Notes: a model not told the origin generated them from the sequence alone. Counted from the first letter of the stretch, positions 25,952 to 34,439 are shown. The stretch: 64,000 nucleotides of DNA from Labrys sp. WJW (GCF_001676615.1 NZ_LYXZ01000001.1:248001-312000); one strand, 5' to 3'. A program made the numbers and translations.

Positions 25952-26055
25952 CTACAGCGTTTTGCGATTGGACGGGGTCATCTGGAATCGCAAAGACGCG
26001 TCGAACCAAAGAGTTAGAGCAAGCAAGCGTTCAGTCTTGAACGCGCTTTGCCCTA
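25952..26055 (+). repeat. Dispersed ~100-bp palindromic repeat, family A, copy 3
   Basis: The element runs from TACAGCGTTTTGCGATTGGA to ACGCGCTTTGCCCTAG and includes AATCGCAAAGACGCG, TCGAACCAAAGAGTTAGAGC. It matches copies at 4414-4515 (same strand) and 23630-23732 (opposite strand). Its right end supplies the stop codon (TAG on the reverse strand, 26053-26055) of the adjacent secreted-protein gene. Confidence 0.82.
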
Positions 26056-26622
26056 GTCGGGAAGAACGGACCATATCCTCTTGGCGAAGCCGCGCTTGTC
26101 GAGTGCCCAGGTCGCGCCGGTCACGACGGCGCGACCATGACGGCATTGGAAACTATGCCCTGTGTCATGACCCGTGATCGCGAGAGCCAGGTCATGGCCA
26201 TTGTCGGCGCCCGGATTCTCCCGGCAGTATTTCGTGATTTCAGGGATGTTGCGCGCCATGTTGATCTTCACGCAAGGCAGGTTGGCGCCGACGGAACAGA
26301 CCATCACCTTGCCGTCCATGCAGCGAAAATTCGCGTCGACCTTGAAATGGGCATCGAGTTCGCTCGGATCTTCCTGGGACGTGCCGGCCCCTTGGCCTTG
26401 CATATCGGTTCCGCCTCGGATGTTCTTGTAGGCACGCCGCGTCCGATCGCGCAGGTCCGGCGTGTATTCGCGGACGGTGTCGTCGGTACCGACCCTGGCG
26501 CAATAGGTCGGGAGATCCTCGTTCGGGCCTTTCCCCGCCTTGGCGGCGGCGGCAGGGGTCGAAAGGCTACTCAGGGCAGCAACGACACAGCACGAAGAGG
26601 CTAGGATGAGTTGCTTGATCAT
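26053..26622 (-). CDS. Conserved-type secreted protein of unknown function
   Basis: A 189-residue protein with a signal peptide (MIKQLILASSCCVVAALSSLSTPAAAA). The mature part has paired cysteines that suggest disulfides: LPTYCARVGTDDTVREY, NFRCMDGKVMVCSVGANLPC, ITKYCRENPGAD and HSFQCRHGRAVVTG, with a central ITGHDTGHSFQC. The pattern FRC-GKV-VC-VGANLPC with a later TGHDT and a terminal DARGF-like DKRGFAKRIW resembles a family of secreted proteins of unknown function in rhizobia; I cannot name it. The ATG at 26622 has GGAG in front and gives the signal peptide. The stop codon is provided by a dispersed repeat. It follows the membrane protein gene at 26666-27235 in the same direction. Confidence 0.8.
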   Translation of the reverse strand: MIKQLILASSCCVVAALSSLSTPAAAAKAGKGPNEDLPTYCARVGTDDTVREYTPDLRDRTRRAYKNIRGGTDMQGQGAGTSQEDPSELDAHFKVDANFRCMDGKVMVCSVGANLPCVKINMARNIPEITKYCRENPGADNGHDLALAITGHDTGHSFQCRHGRAVVTGATWALDKRGFAKRIWSVLPD

Positions 26623-26665
26623 GGCTATCTCCAAACAAATGTCGGGAATTTCGAGGAGGTCTCGC

Positions 26666-27235
26666 TCAAGCCCGCCGGCAAAACAGGCAGCGCAGGCCCG
26701 CCGTACCGTGGCGCCCGACGTACAGGGCGGTGAGGCCCGCGATCGCACCGGCGAGAACGAAGGCCAGGACGACGTAAGGCATTGACAGGCCTCTCAGCCA
26801 ATCGGGCAGGCGGAAGGGTCGGCCCATCGCGAGATAAGGAACCAGGAAGAAGCCGATGATGAACCCGGCCAGACTATGGGAATGCAGTATCAGGAGCGCG
26901 ATGATGCCGCCGGCGGCCGCACCGAACCCCGATGCATGTCGCCGCCGGGTCATTCCGGCCGCACCCGCAAGGCTCCACAGGGGATAGCCCACGACAAGGC
27001 AAACCATCGCGGCGATGGGGATGACGTAGACGGCCAGCAGTACGATGGAGAACGCCTCGTAGTCGGGAAGGGAAAGCCCGCTGCCGGCCGCCAGTTCCCC
27101 GGCCCACCCCAGAAGCAAGGGCACCAGCAAGGAAAAGCCCGTCAGCACCATCCAGGTTGCAACGCCGGCGGCAAGCAATCCACGGATTCGATGCGGTCTA
27201 TTTTCTGAAAAAGCAGATCTCCGATCGTCTTCCAT
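26666..27235 (-). CDS. Hypothetical integral membrane protein
   Basis: A 189-residue protein with four likely membrane helices: LLAAGVATWMVLTGFSLLVPLLL, FSIVLLAVYVIPIAAMVCLVVGYPLW, FGAAAGGIIALLILHSHSLAGFIIGFFLVPYL and MPYVVLAFVLAGAIAGLTALYV. The C-terminus has CLFC. I do not recognise the family. The ATG at 27235 follows GGGAGCAGCGCG. It is 43 bases upstream of the secreted-protein gene on the same strand, so the two may form an operon. Confidence 0.65.
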   Translation of the reverse strand: MEDDRRSAFSENRPHRIRGLLAAGVATWMVLTGFSLLVPLLLGWAGELAAGSGLSLPDYEAFSIVLLAVYVIPIAAMVCLVVGYPLWSLAGAAGMTRRRHASGFGAAAGGIIALLILHSHSLAGFIIGFFLVPYLAMGRPFRLPDWLRGLSMPYVVLAFVLAGAIAGLTALYVGRHGTAGLRCLFCRRA

Positions 27236-27493
27236 CGCGCTGCTCCCTCTGGGGGTGGTCGCTAATGGTTAGTTCGACTGTCGAACCGCCCCGCCTGAGC
27301 CGCAGCGGGATCTCGATGATCTTACAGATGCATTGTCGGCGCCGTTGTGTCGAGGGTAACACCAAACAAAACCGGCCGGCCATCCTTTCCTGGTTTGGTT
27401 CCGTGCTCGAAGCCCCGGACATCGCCTGACAGGCACCGGCTTGCGGCCTGCAGATCCGCAGGGAGGTGGCCGTCATGCATGGCGCCATCACTT

Positions 27494-28387
27494 CTAGCCC
27501 CCTTCGAAGCGCAGGCGTTCCTGTCGGATTGCATCGAACAGGAAATCGGCCACAACCCGGATGCGCTGCGGCGGTTGGGCGCCGTGCCGGATCAGCAGCC
27601 ATAGTTCGCGCAATGGCGGTATGCGAGACAGATCTATTTCTACAAGCTCGGAATCGTTCGCTACCAGAAAATGCGGCAGCAAGGCTATGCCAAAGCCCGC
27701 ACGCGCGGCCACGATCTGTCCCGTGATATTGTTGCAGCGCAAGGCCATTGGCGCATTTTCGAACTGCGCCGCGAGCCATTGCGCCTCGGGAAAATCGGCG
27801 CCCCCCTCGTCGAATCCAATGAAACGCGGAGGGGCGCCGGCAACGATCCGTTCGCGCCATGCCGGAGTTCCATAGAACCGATAGGCGAGATAAACGGCCC
27901 GGCGCGTCCTGAGCTCTCCTTTTTCCGGTCGCCCGATGCGCAGCGCAATATCGGATTGATGCCGTCTGAGACTGAGCGGCCGGCGTTCCGCGTTGATCTC
28001 GAGTTCGAGAAGCGGGTGCTGTTGTTGCAAGGCAGCGAGCTTGGGAATGACGAAGCTCTCGGCCAGGCTCGGTGTCGTAGTGACGCGGACAAGACCGGTC
28101 AGCGCGGTTTCGGGCTCCAGCTGCGACAGAGCGGCAGCCGCGCTTTCCATGGTATCGGCCGCCTGCAATGCCTGCCGGCCGGCATCGGTCAGCTGATAGC
28201 CATTCAGGTCGCGTTTGAAGAGCTTGACCTGGACGGCGGCTTCGAGTGCGGCAATGCGGCGGGAGACCGTGGCGTGATTGACCCGCAGGGCGCGGGCGGT
28301 CGCCGAAAAGCTGCCATGGCGCGCCAAAGCCGCAAAGAAGCGCACATCCTCCCAATCGATCCGGCCTGTGCGAAAATGATCATGCAT
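27494..28387 (-). CDS. LysR-family transcriptional regulator
   Basis: A 297-residue LysR protein. The N-terminal winged helix is clear: WEDVRFFAALARHGSFSATA, RALRVNHATVSRRIAALEAAV with LFKRDLNGYQLTDAGRQAL. The effector domain begins LTGLVRVTTTPSLAESFVIP and contains SDIALRIGRPEKGELRTRRA, typical of the group close to DsdC/GcvA-like members. It is transcribed away from the haloalkane dehalogenase gene, an arrangement in which LysR proteins usually control the divergent gene and themselves. The inducer is unknown. Confidence 0.9.
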   Translation of the reverse strand: MHDHFRTGRIDWEDVRFFAALARHGSFSATARALRVNHATVSRRIAALEAAVQVKLFKRDLNGYQLTDAGRQALQAADTMESAAAALSQLEPETALTGLVRVTTTPSLAESFVIPKLAALQQQHPLLELEINAERRPLSLRRHQSDIALRIGRPEKGELRTRRAVYLAYRFYGTPAWRERIVAGAPPRFIGFDEGGADFPEAQWLAAQFENAPMALRCNNITGQIVAARAGFGIALLPHFLVANDSELVEIDLSRIPPLRELWLLIRHGAQPPQRIRVVADFLFDAIRQERLRFEGG

Positions 28388-28395
28388 TGCGCAAT
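28386..28395. promoter_or_regulatory. Small palindrome at the LysR start, possible autoregulatory site
   Basis: ATTGCGCAAT is a perfect 10-bp palindrome overlapping the LysR start codon, followed at 28399 by GCGAATTTCCGC. T-N11-A type sites bound by LysR proteins often lie at this position in the divergent promoter. The assignment is tentative. Confidence 0.35.
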
Positions 28396-28501
28396 ATTAG
28401 CGAATTTCCGCAAAGCCTGCGACGACCTAATTTGCCCCCGTGAGAACGGTCCCGAATGACGCGAACAGGCGCCTCGACCGCTCCGGACAGGGAGCAAGAC
28501 C

Positions 28502-29395
28502 TTGAATACGATGATTAATCCGGAAGATCCCCATCCGCGCCAACGGATCAAGGTGCTCGATAGCGAAATGAGCTACGTGGCCGTCGGCACGGGCGACCCG
28601 ATCGTTTTCCTGCACGGCAACCCAACTTCATCCTATCTCTGGCGCAACATCATTCCCTATGCCAGCGGGTTCGGGCGCTGCCTGGCTCCCGACCTCGTCG
28701 GCATGGGCCAATCAGGCCCGTCACCATCCGGCGGCTATCGCTTCGTCGATCATTCGCGCTATCTCGATGCATGGTTCGAGCAACTCGGCCTCACCGCCAA
28801 TGTCACTCTGGTCTTGCATGACTGGGGGTCGGCACTCGGCTTCCATCGCGCCTTCCGACATAGCGACCAGATCCGTGCCATTGTCTACATGGAGGCGATC
28901 GTTGCCGAACGTCGTTGGGCGGACTTCCCGGCGGGACGCGACAAATTCTTTCGTGCCCTTCGCTCGGAACAAGGCGAGGCGCTGGTGCTCGACCAGAACT
29001 TCTTTATCGAAACAGTCCTGCCCAACAGCATTATCCGCCCCTTGGGCGAGACCGAAATGGATGCCTACCGCACGCCGTTCGTACAACGCCAGGCTCGGTT
29101 GCCGACCCTCATATGGCCACGTGAACTGCCGATCGAGGGGGAACCGGCGGATGTGCTCGCCATTGTCCGGCAATACAGCGTCTGGTTGGCAACGGCAGCT
29201 ATCCCGAAGCTGTTCGTCAATGCCGAGCCCGGCGCCATCCTCACCGGCCGGGCGCGCGAGATATGCCGCAGCTGGCCTCACCAGCGCGAAGTGACGGTCA
29301 AGGGTATCCACTACCTCCAGGAAGATTCGCCGAGGGAGATCGGCGAGGCTCTGCACCACTTCCTCGAGGCTCTCGACGAAGCTCGCAGCGGGTAG
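28502..29395 (+). CDS. dhaA: Haloalkane dehalogenase (alpha/beta hydrolase)
   Basis: A 297-residue haloalkane dehalogenase of the DhaA/LinB type. The halide-holding Asn is in [14 protein letters not shown] (N40) and the Trp next to the nucleophile in [12 protein letters not shown] (D107, W108); the acid is E131 (YMEAI) and the general base H270 ([10 protein letters not shown]). These positions match the DhaA set of D106, E130, H272, N41 and W107. The enzyme hydrolyses carbon-halogen bonds of haloalkanes to alcohols without cofactor. The start is a TTG at 28502, with GGAG seven bases upstream; an ATG at 28511 is 16 bases from it. It is divergent from a LysR gene. Substrate range cannot be read from the sequence. 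Confidence 0.9.
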   Translation: MNTMINPEDPHPRQRIKVLDSEMSYVAVGTGDPIVFLHGNPTSSYLWRNIIPYASGFGRCLAPDLVGMGQSGPSPSGGYRFVDHSRYLDAWFEQLGLTANVTLVLHDWGSALGFHRAFRHSDQIRAIVYMEAIVAERRWADFPAGRDKFFRALRSEQGEALVLDQNFFIETVLPNSIIRPLGETEMDAYRTPFVQRQARLPTLIWPRELPIEGEPADVLAIVRQYSVWLATAAIPKLFVNAEPGAILTGRAREICRSWPHQREVTVKGIHYLQEDSPREIGEALHHFLEALDEARSG

Positions 29396-29491
29396 CAAAT
29401 CGGCCTTGTCGTATCCCCGGCATCACTCCCTGGAGAATGCGGGCCGCCCTGACGACGGCCCGTTCCATGGCGCTCGCGTATACGGACAAGG

Positions 29492-30916
29492 TCAGCCAGC
29501 CTTGGGGAGCGTGCCGTAGGCGAGCTTGCCCTTGTGGAACACGGCATTGCGGGCGGGCAGGCGTGCGACTGCCTCGGCCGAGCAGCTGGCGGGAAGGAGA
29601 TTCATGCTCGCTTCGTCGCCTACCTTCGGCCAGGCCTGCTCACCCTTGTCGTTGAGCGGGGTGACAAAGCCGGTGGCGTATCCGAGCGTGCGATTGATCT
29701 CGAACTCCGTGCTGCGATACTGGATGCGGGCGATTTCATTGGCCTTCTGCAGCATGTCGCAATTGCCGAACGAATCCCACCAATCCATCGTGCTGTCGGT
29801 ACCGCAGATCACCTTGATGCCGGCTTCGTGCAGTTCGCGCAGCGGCATCGCGTCCTTGCCCAGGGGAACCGCGCTCGCGAGGGTGACGCCCAGCGCCTTC
29901 ATGCGGGCAGCAATGTCGCCAAGCTCTTCCTTGGAGAGTTCGGCCAGCGAATAGGCGTGGCTGAAGGTCACGTTCCCCTGCAGCTGCTTGTTCTTCTCCA
30001 TGTGATCCATGATGCGATTGAAGGCTGGAATGGCCGTCTGGCGTGGCTCATGGATGTGGATGTCGATCCCGACGTTGAAATCGATCGCGAGCTGGACCGT
30101 CGTGTCGACTGATTTTTCCATGGCATTGTCGAAGGCGGAGGGATCGACGCCGCCAACATAGCTGACGCCGCCTGATTTCAGCGCTTCGCGCATCAGCTCG
30201 ACGCTGTTGGAAGCGAGAAGACCGTGCTGCGGAAAGATGATGATCTTGGAGTCCAGCGTGTCCTTGAAGCGCTCGAACGACGCTTTGAGGTGCTCGAGAT
30301 TGCCGAGCTTGCTGACGGGATCGATATTGCAATGGCTCCGGCAGACCGTGGTGCCGCGTGAATGCATCAGGCGGACCATCGCGGCCGTACGCTCTTCGGC
30401 CAGAGGCAGGAGCTTGGGCAGAATCTCGCGTTCCTGGGCAATGCGATCGGCTCGGCCATGCTCCCTCGGCAGGGTCGCCTCCCACGGACCGCCATAGAAG
30501 GTCTTGTCCAGGTGGATATGCATGTCGCGGAAGGTCGGCAGCAGCAGCTGGCCCTGTGCGTCATAGGCCGGCGAGCCCGACGGAATACCGCCCTTGCTGT
30601 CGAGGATCTCGGCGATCTTGCCCCCTGCGATGCGCAGCGTCTTCAACTCGGTGCTGGTGTGGGTGATGACCGGAGCGTCGAGCCACGACTTCTTCTCCTC
30701 GACGAAGCCCGTCTCGAGGCGGACGTTGAGCAGGTAATAGGCGTCCGGCAATTTCGTCACATCGGTGACGGGCGTCGTCACGGCGCCGACGTCGATCATC
30801 GATTTCCCGTCCGCCGCTTCTGCGCCTGCCGCCAAGCCAAGCCCCAGCGCCAGACTTCCGGCACCGGCGCCCGCCATGAAGCCGCGTCGAGACAGTCCCA
30901 CCTGTGAGTTATCCAT
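29492..30916 (-). CDS. Tat-exported amidohydrolase (cytosine-deaminase-like metal hydrolase)
   Basis: A 474-residue protein with a twin-arginine signal peptide, GLSRRGFMAGAGAGSLALG. The amidohydrolase core begins with the metal pair H133/H135 (FRDMHIHLDKTF), followed by the later histidines in DIHIHEPRQ, FSHAYSLAEL and the aspartate in VICGTDSTMDWWDSFGNCDML. HIHLDKT and GTDSTMDWW are close to cytosine deaminase (CodA) and AtzC-type enzymes, which hydrolyse amino or amine groups from cyclic compounds. Export to the periplasm is unusual for this group. The ATG at 30916 follows GGGAGGGCAGGAAT. It is divergent from a GntR regulator that probably controls it. Confidence 0.82.
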   Translation of the reverse strand: MDNSQVGLSRRGFMAGAGAGSLALGLGLAAGAEAADGKSMIDVGAVTTPVTDVTKLPDAYYLLNVRLETGFVEEKKSWLDAPVITHTSTELKTLRIAGGKIAEILDSKGGIPSGSPAYDAQGQLLLPTFRDMHIHLDKTFYGGPWEATLPREHGRADRIAQEREILPKLLPLAEERTAAMVRLMHSRGTTVCRSHCNIDPVSKLGNLEHLKASFERFKDTLDSKIIIFPQHGLLASNSVELMREALKSGGVSYVGGVDPSAFDNAMEKSVDTTVQLAIDFNVGIDIHIHEPRQTAIPAFNRIMDHMEKNKQLQGNVTFSHAYSLAELSKEELGDIAARMKALGVTLASAVPLGKDAMPLRELHEAGIKVICGTDSTMDWWDSFGNCDMLQKANEIARIQYRSTEFEINRTLGYATGFVTPLNDKGEQAWPKVGDEASMNLLPASCSAEAVARLPARNAVFHKGKLAYGTLPKAG

Positions 30917-30956
30917 ATTCCTGCCCTCCCGAGCCAGCGAGCCACGCTCGCAGATT

Positions 30957-30985
30957 GTATGCATTATTTATCATATATTGCATAC
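30957..30985. promoter_or_regulatory. Inverted repeat GTATGCA...TGCATAC, candidate GntR operator
   Basis: GTATGCA and TGCATAC form a perfect 7-bp inverted repeat with a 15-bp AT-rich spacer, 41 bases upstream of the amidohydrolase start. Similar TGTATGC half-sites are bound by FadR-type GntR proteins, and a gene for one lies divergently at 31356. The surrounding 30917-31355 interval is otherwise AT-rich and has no gene. Confidence 0.55.
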
Positions 30986-31170
30986 TTATATGACACACCC
31001 AAGTCAAGCCAACAGAGACAGCTGAGGCGATTCAATCGGATGCCGCCACACTCCGAGAGACGGTCGCACGCCATCCGGCCAAGAGAATTCCTACGGATTC
31101 TTGACGACCGCGCCGACGAGGAGCTCTTTCGGAATTTTTGAATGCAATTATTGTATGTAAAATTTTGAAT

Positions 31171-31184
31171 ATATGCGTGCATAT
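31171..31184. promoter_or_regulatory. Palindrome ATATGC-GT-GCATAT upstream of the GntR gene
   Basis: A 6-bp inverted repeat with two central bases, ATATGC-GT-GCATAT, lies 172 bases upstream of the GntR start. It shares the TATGC/GCATA core with the repeat at 30957-30985, and nearby AATGCAATTATTGTATG is related. This suggests a second operator for the same regulator in the divergent promoter region. Confidence 0.5.
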
Positions 31185-31355
31185 TCCTTTCCAAAAAGGC
31201 CTTCCGCAGTCGGGGATCCAGGACCGAGTATCCGTCGAACGGGTTGGCAAACCATCACGATGGCAAAGGCATGTTCGCTGCGATGACAAGCAGCTGGACA
31301 CTCGCAATATTCGCATGCAATTCCAGGGAAGAAGCATTGGAACCGGAGGCCCCGA

Positions 31356-32054
31356 ATGGCAAAGAAGGCAAGCGATACCGGTGGCGGGCGCTCCCAGGCC
31401 GTTCACCGAGCCTTGAAGCGGGCCATCCTCGACCAAGCCTTGCCACCCGGATCGAAGCTGCCGGAGGACTCGATAGGCGAACGGCTGGGCGTCAGCCGCA
31501 CGCTCGTCCGCGAGGCCCTCGTTCGCCTGAGCCAGGAGGGACTTGTCGAGTTGAGGCCCAACAAGGGAGCCGTGGTCTCCCACCCCAGCCTTGAGGAAGG
31601 CCGCAGCCTGTATCTCACGCGCATCGCGCTGGAACGGCTGGTGGTCGAGACCCTTTCGGGAAGCCTGACACGGGAACAGATAGACACGCTATCTACCCAT
31701 ATCGCAGCCGAGGAGGCGGCCAGGACCGAACACGCGGCGTCGATACGCCTGGCCGGCGAGTTCCACACGCTGCTGGCACAGATGACCGGCAATGCCAGCC
31801 TCATACGCTATGTGAATGAACTGGTCGCGCGCAGCTCGTTGATCCTCGCTCTCTACGGCAGGCCGCATTCCTCCGAATGCGCCGTATCGGAACACCGGGA
31901 GCTGCTGGACAAGCTGATCGCCGGCAAGACCGACGAGGCGGTCGCACTGATGACACACCACCTCGACTCGATTACGACGCGCGCCCTGTTGCCTCGGAAA
32001 GACAGCCTCTCGGACGCCCTTCACGCCTATGCCGTCGCCGAGGGCCTGGCCTAG
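31356..32054 (+). CDS. GntR-family regulator (FadR/FCD type)
   Basis: A 232-residue regulator. The N-terminal winged helix reads AVHRALKRAILDQALPPGSK, LPEDSIGERLGVSRTLVREALVRLSQEGLV; the C-terminal FCD effector domain has YLTRIALERLVVETLSG, FHTLLAQMTGNASLIRYVNEL and the metal-binding HRELLDKLIAGKTDEAVALM, HHLDSI. Such proteins usually repress a nearby catabolic gene until a small carboxylate binds. The ATG at 31356 follows GGAGGCCCCGA. The divergent Tat-exported amidohydrolase is the likely target, with related palindromes between the two genes. Confidence 0.88.
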   Translation: MAKKASDTGGGRSQAVHRALKRAILDQALPPGSKLPEDSIGERLGVSRTLVREALVRLSQEGLVELRPNKGAVVSHPSLEEGRSLYLTRIALERLVVETLSGSLTREQIDTLSTHIAAEEAARTEHAASIRLAGEFHTLLAQMTGNASLIRYVNELVARSSLILALYGRPHSSECAVSEHRELLDKLIAGKTDEAVALMTHHLDSITTRALLPRKDSLSDALHAYAVAEGLA

Positions 32055-32075
32055 CACCGATCTTGAGAGCCACCC

Positions 32076-32912
32076 TCAGGTCGGGTCGGCGCCCATCACG
32101 AGACCTTCGATGTCGTGCTTCTGGCTGATCGGCACCAGTTCTTCCACGATCCGGCAAACAAGATGCTGCCTTGCGATATCGGGCAAGGCTTCGTACCAGT
32201 CGCGCGTGACCATCATGTCATGCAGTTCGGCATGCCCTGCCCCGGGCGCATCGACGCCAAGGACCATGACGGGCCGCGCAATGGGCGATTGATGCTCCGT
32301 TCCTCGATGGACCGTCAGGGCGGACCGGCAGGAGATATCGCCACGCTGCGGATATTTGCGGGCCGCACGCTCCTGGAAGCGGCCCCAGAGCGACTTGTCC
32401 GGAAACATCTCATGCTTCCATTCACGGCCGTCGTCATACTGGGTGCCCGGCGCTATTTCGAAAGGACCCATGTCCTCGGTGACATCGACGCCGGTGAGGT
32501 TGAAGGCGAGCGAGGTCATCTTCCGGTCGCGATAGGTGTCGGCAGGCGAAGGAAAATCACGGTGCCAGGGCTGGTACTTCGCGCCCTGGAACGGCACGTC
32601 GAGGCCGATCTCCACGATCTGGTAATCCGGTCCAAGAACATGGCTGCAGACATCCACGACCCACGGATGGGTGATCAGATCCGCGAAACCGCGAAAGGCC
32701 TGCGGATGCATCTCGACATACCACCGGCGCGGACCGCGGCCGACGGCGCCACCGGGCCTTTGAATGGCTTCCCAGAAAGCCGTCATCATATCGTCGCGCA
32801 TGTCATCGGCCCATTCAGGGCTGAAGGCGCCCTTCAGTCCGATGATGCCGTCCTCGACGAGTTGCGCCACCTGGGAGGCGATATCGTATTTGAACGAGGG
32901 ATGCGTAGCCAT
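32076..32912 (-). CDS. Phytanoyl-CoA dioxygenase (PhyH) family protein
   Basis: A 278-residue Fe(II)/2-oxoglutarate-dependent dioxygenase of the PhyH family. The iron-binding H-x-D is H117-R-D119 (YQPWHRDFPSPADTYRDR), with a distal histidine in LTVHRGTEHQSPIARP (H202 or H207) followed by the Arg that would hold 2-oxoglutarate. PhyH enzymes hydroxylate carboxylic acids, polyols or small secondary metabolites. It is transcribed away from a LacI-type regulator with a palindrome between them, so a sugar-like substrate or inducer is likely. It is convergent with the GntR gene. Confidence 0.82.
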   Translation of the reverse strand: MATHPSFKYDIASQVAQLVEDGIIGLKGAFSPEWADDMRDDMMTAFWEAIQRPGGAVGRGPRRWYVEMHPQAFRGFADLITHPWVVDVCSHVLGPDYQIVEIGLDVPFQGAKYQPWHRDFPSPADTYRDRKMTSLAFNLTGVDVTEDMGPFEIAPGTQYDDGREWKHEMFPDKSLWGRFQERAARKYPQRGDISCRSALTVHRGTEHQSPIARPVMVLGVDAPGAGHAELHDMMVTRDWYEALPDIARQHLVCRIVEELVPISQKHDIEGLVMGADPT

Positions 32913-32952
32913 CCAGTGATCTCCTCCTATTTTTCCAGAGACGCTACTTCAG

Positions 32953-32966
32953 CTAATAATTATTAG
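32953..32966. promoter_or_regulatory. Perfect 14-bp palindrome, candidate LacI operator
   Basis: CTAATAATTATTAG is fully palindromic and lies between the divergent PhyH and LacI genes; a half-site TTATTAGTC occurs again at about 32981. LacI proteins bind such even-numbered palindromes, so this is the likely operator for the adjacent regulator. Confidence 0.65.
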
Positions 32967-33019
32967 TCAATGGCCGAATTTTATTAGTCCATATAGGATC
33001 GAAGCTCGAAGGGGGACAT

Positions 33020-34069
33020 GTGAGCAAACGGAAAACCAGGAAGCGCGTGACGATGATGGACGTCGCGAAGGCAGCCGGCTGCTCGCAGGCCACGGTGTCC
33101 GTCGTCCTGAACGGCGTCACCGATATCAAGATCTCCGCCGAACTGCACATGCGGGTGCAGAATGCGGCTCGTGCCCTCGGTTACGGCATAGGAAGTCCAA
33201 TTCGGCGGGCCGGCCTCGAAGAACTGCGCGGCGGCTGCATCGGCTTCATTGTGGACCAGTTGGCAACGACGCCGGAAGCCGTCAACGCCATCGATGGCGC
33301 CCGGCAGGCATCCTGGGAAAACGACGTGACCATTCTGGTGGTGCAGACCCAGGGCCGCGCGGAACATGAGCGCAAAGCCATAGCCCGGCTTCTCCAGGCC
33401 GGCGCACAAGGCATCGTCTATATGTCGATCTTCACGCGCCGCGTTTCACTGGATCCAGCTTTCGACAGCCTTCCCGTCCCCTTGGTCTTGCTCAATTGCT
33501 ATACGAGCGACGACCGCTTTCCGGCGGTGGTCCCCGACGAGGTGACCGGTGGGCGGATGGCGGCTGTTTCCCTCATAGCAAAGGGGCATCGACGCATCGG
33601 CACGATCGTGGGAGAGAGCTTCATGGAGGCGGCCCAGGACCGGCTCGCCGGCTACAGGCAGGCCCTGGCGGAGGCCGGCATCCCCTATGACGGTCGCCTT
33701 GTAGTCGAGGGGAACTGGACGCCGACATCCGGTTTCGAGGCGACGCAAAGGCTCCTGTCGCTCGAGGAGCCGCCGACCGCCATTTTCTGCCAGAACGACA
33801 AGATGGCGATGGGATGCTTCACTGCGATTGCCGAGGCTGGCCTGAGGGTACCGGCGGATCTGTCCATCGTCGGATATGACGATGACGAGTTGTCCCGTCA
33901 CTTGCGGCCCCAGCTGACGACACTCGAGCTTCCGCATCGTTCGATGGGCGCCTGGGCCATCGGGCAATTGGCGAAGAAACCCGCATCGTCGCATCGCCGC
34001 ATTCACAAGATCGAATGCAGATTGATCGAACGGGCCTCCTCGAGTCGTCCGGCTGCCCACCGGAGATGA
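33020..34069 (+). CDS. LacI-family transcriptional regulator
   Basis: A 349-residue LacI protein. The DNA-binding part is VTMMDVAKAAGCSQATVSVVLNG, with the hinge-helix segment AARALGYGIG. The periplasmic-binding-like sensor contains RGGCIGFIVDQLATTPEAV, GAQGIVYMSIFTRRV, PDEVTGGRMAAVSLIAKGHRRIG, GYRQALAEAGIPY, FCQNDKMAMGCFTAIAEAGL and VPADLSIVGYDDDELSRHL. The GTG at 33020 is the start, with GGGGGA upstream; the nearby ATG at 33018 runs straight into a stop. It is divergent from a PhyH dioxygenase, its probable target. Confidence 0.9.
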   Translation: MSKRKTRKRVTMMDVAKAAGCSQATVSVVLNGVTDIKISAELHMRVQNAARALGYGIGSPIRRAGLEELRGGCIGFIVDQLATTPEAVNAIDGARQASWENDVTILVVQTQGRAEHERKAIARLLQAGAQGIVYMSIFTRRVSLDPAFDSLPVPLVLLNCYTSDDRFPAVVPDEVTGGRMAAVSLIAKGHRRIGTIVGESFMEAAQDRLAGYRQALAEAGIPYDGRLVVEGNWTPTSGFEATQRLLSLEEPPTAIFCQNDKMAMGCFTAIAEAGLRVPADLSIVGYDDDELSRHLRPQLTTLELPHRSMGAWAIGQLAKKPASSHRRIHKIECRLIERASSSRPAAHRR

Positions 34070-34360
34070 TCATAGGCTTGGCTCGCCGTGCCGAGCCCCG
34101 GATCCACCGGGCCAAGTCGTGCCGGCGGTTTCAGGGAGGAGATGTCGGGTGACCGACAGCAACGAACCTTCGCCTGCCAGCCCGGTCGGCGCATGGCCTC
34201 GTTCACCCCTGATGCGCCCTCGAGAGCAGAAGCCGCCCCGATAACCCGATCAATCGGGCAGCAGACCCATGGAAGCAGCCTGCCGGCACGGGCGCCCCAA
34301 ATAGGCTTTTCCCCGTCGGCATGGCTCAAGCCTCCACAGCCGAGCGCCAACCGTACCATA
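34070..34360. other. Non-coding interval after the LacI gene
   Basis: About 290 bases between the LacI gene and the sugar-acid kinase promoter. The first part is GC-rich and holds no convincing gene on either strand, and no strong terminator is visible. The last bases turn AT-rich into the operator/promoter region at 34361-34439. Confidence 0.45.
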
Positions 34361-34379
34361 TTTGTAATATTTTTACAAA
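34361..34379. promoter_or_regulatory. Inverted repeat TTTGTA-N7-TACAAA upstream of the sugar-acid kinase
   Basis: TTTGTA and TACAAA (extendable to TTTGTAA/TTACAAA) form an inverted repeat 61 bases upstream of the kinase start. A similar repeat, TTTGTA-N5-TACAAA, lies at 39561-39577 before the BNR/PdxA2 operon. GntR/FadR regulators use comparable sites; the regulator gene directly downstream (35469) is the likely binder. Confidence 0.55.
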
Positions 34380-34439
34380 AAACATTGACATTTCAACGAT
34401 AAATAGAGAACAAAAGATAACAACAATTTGAGAAACGCG

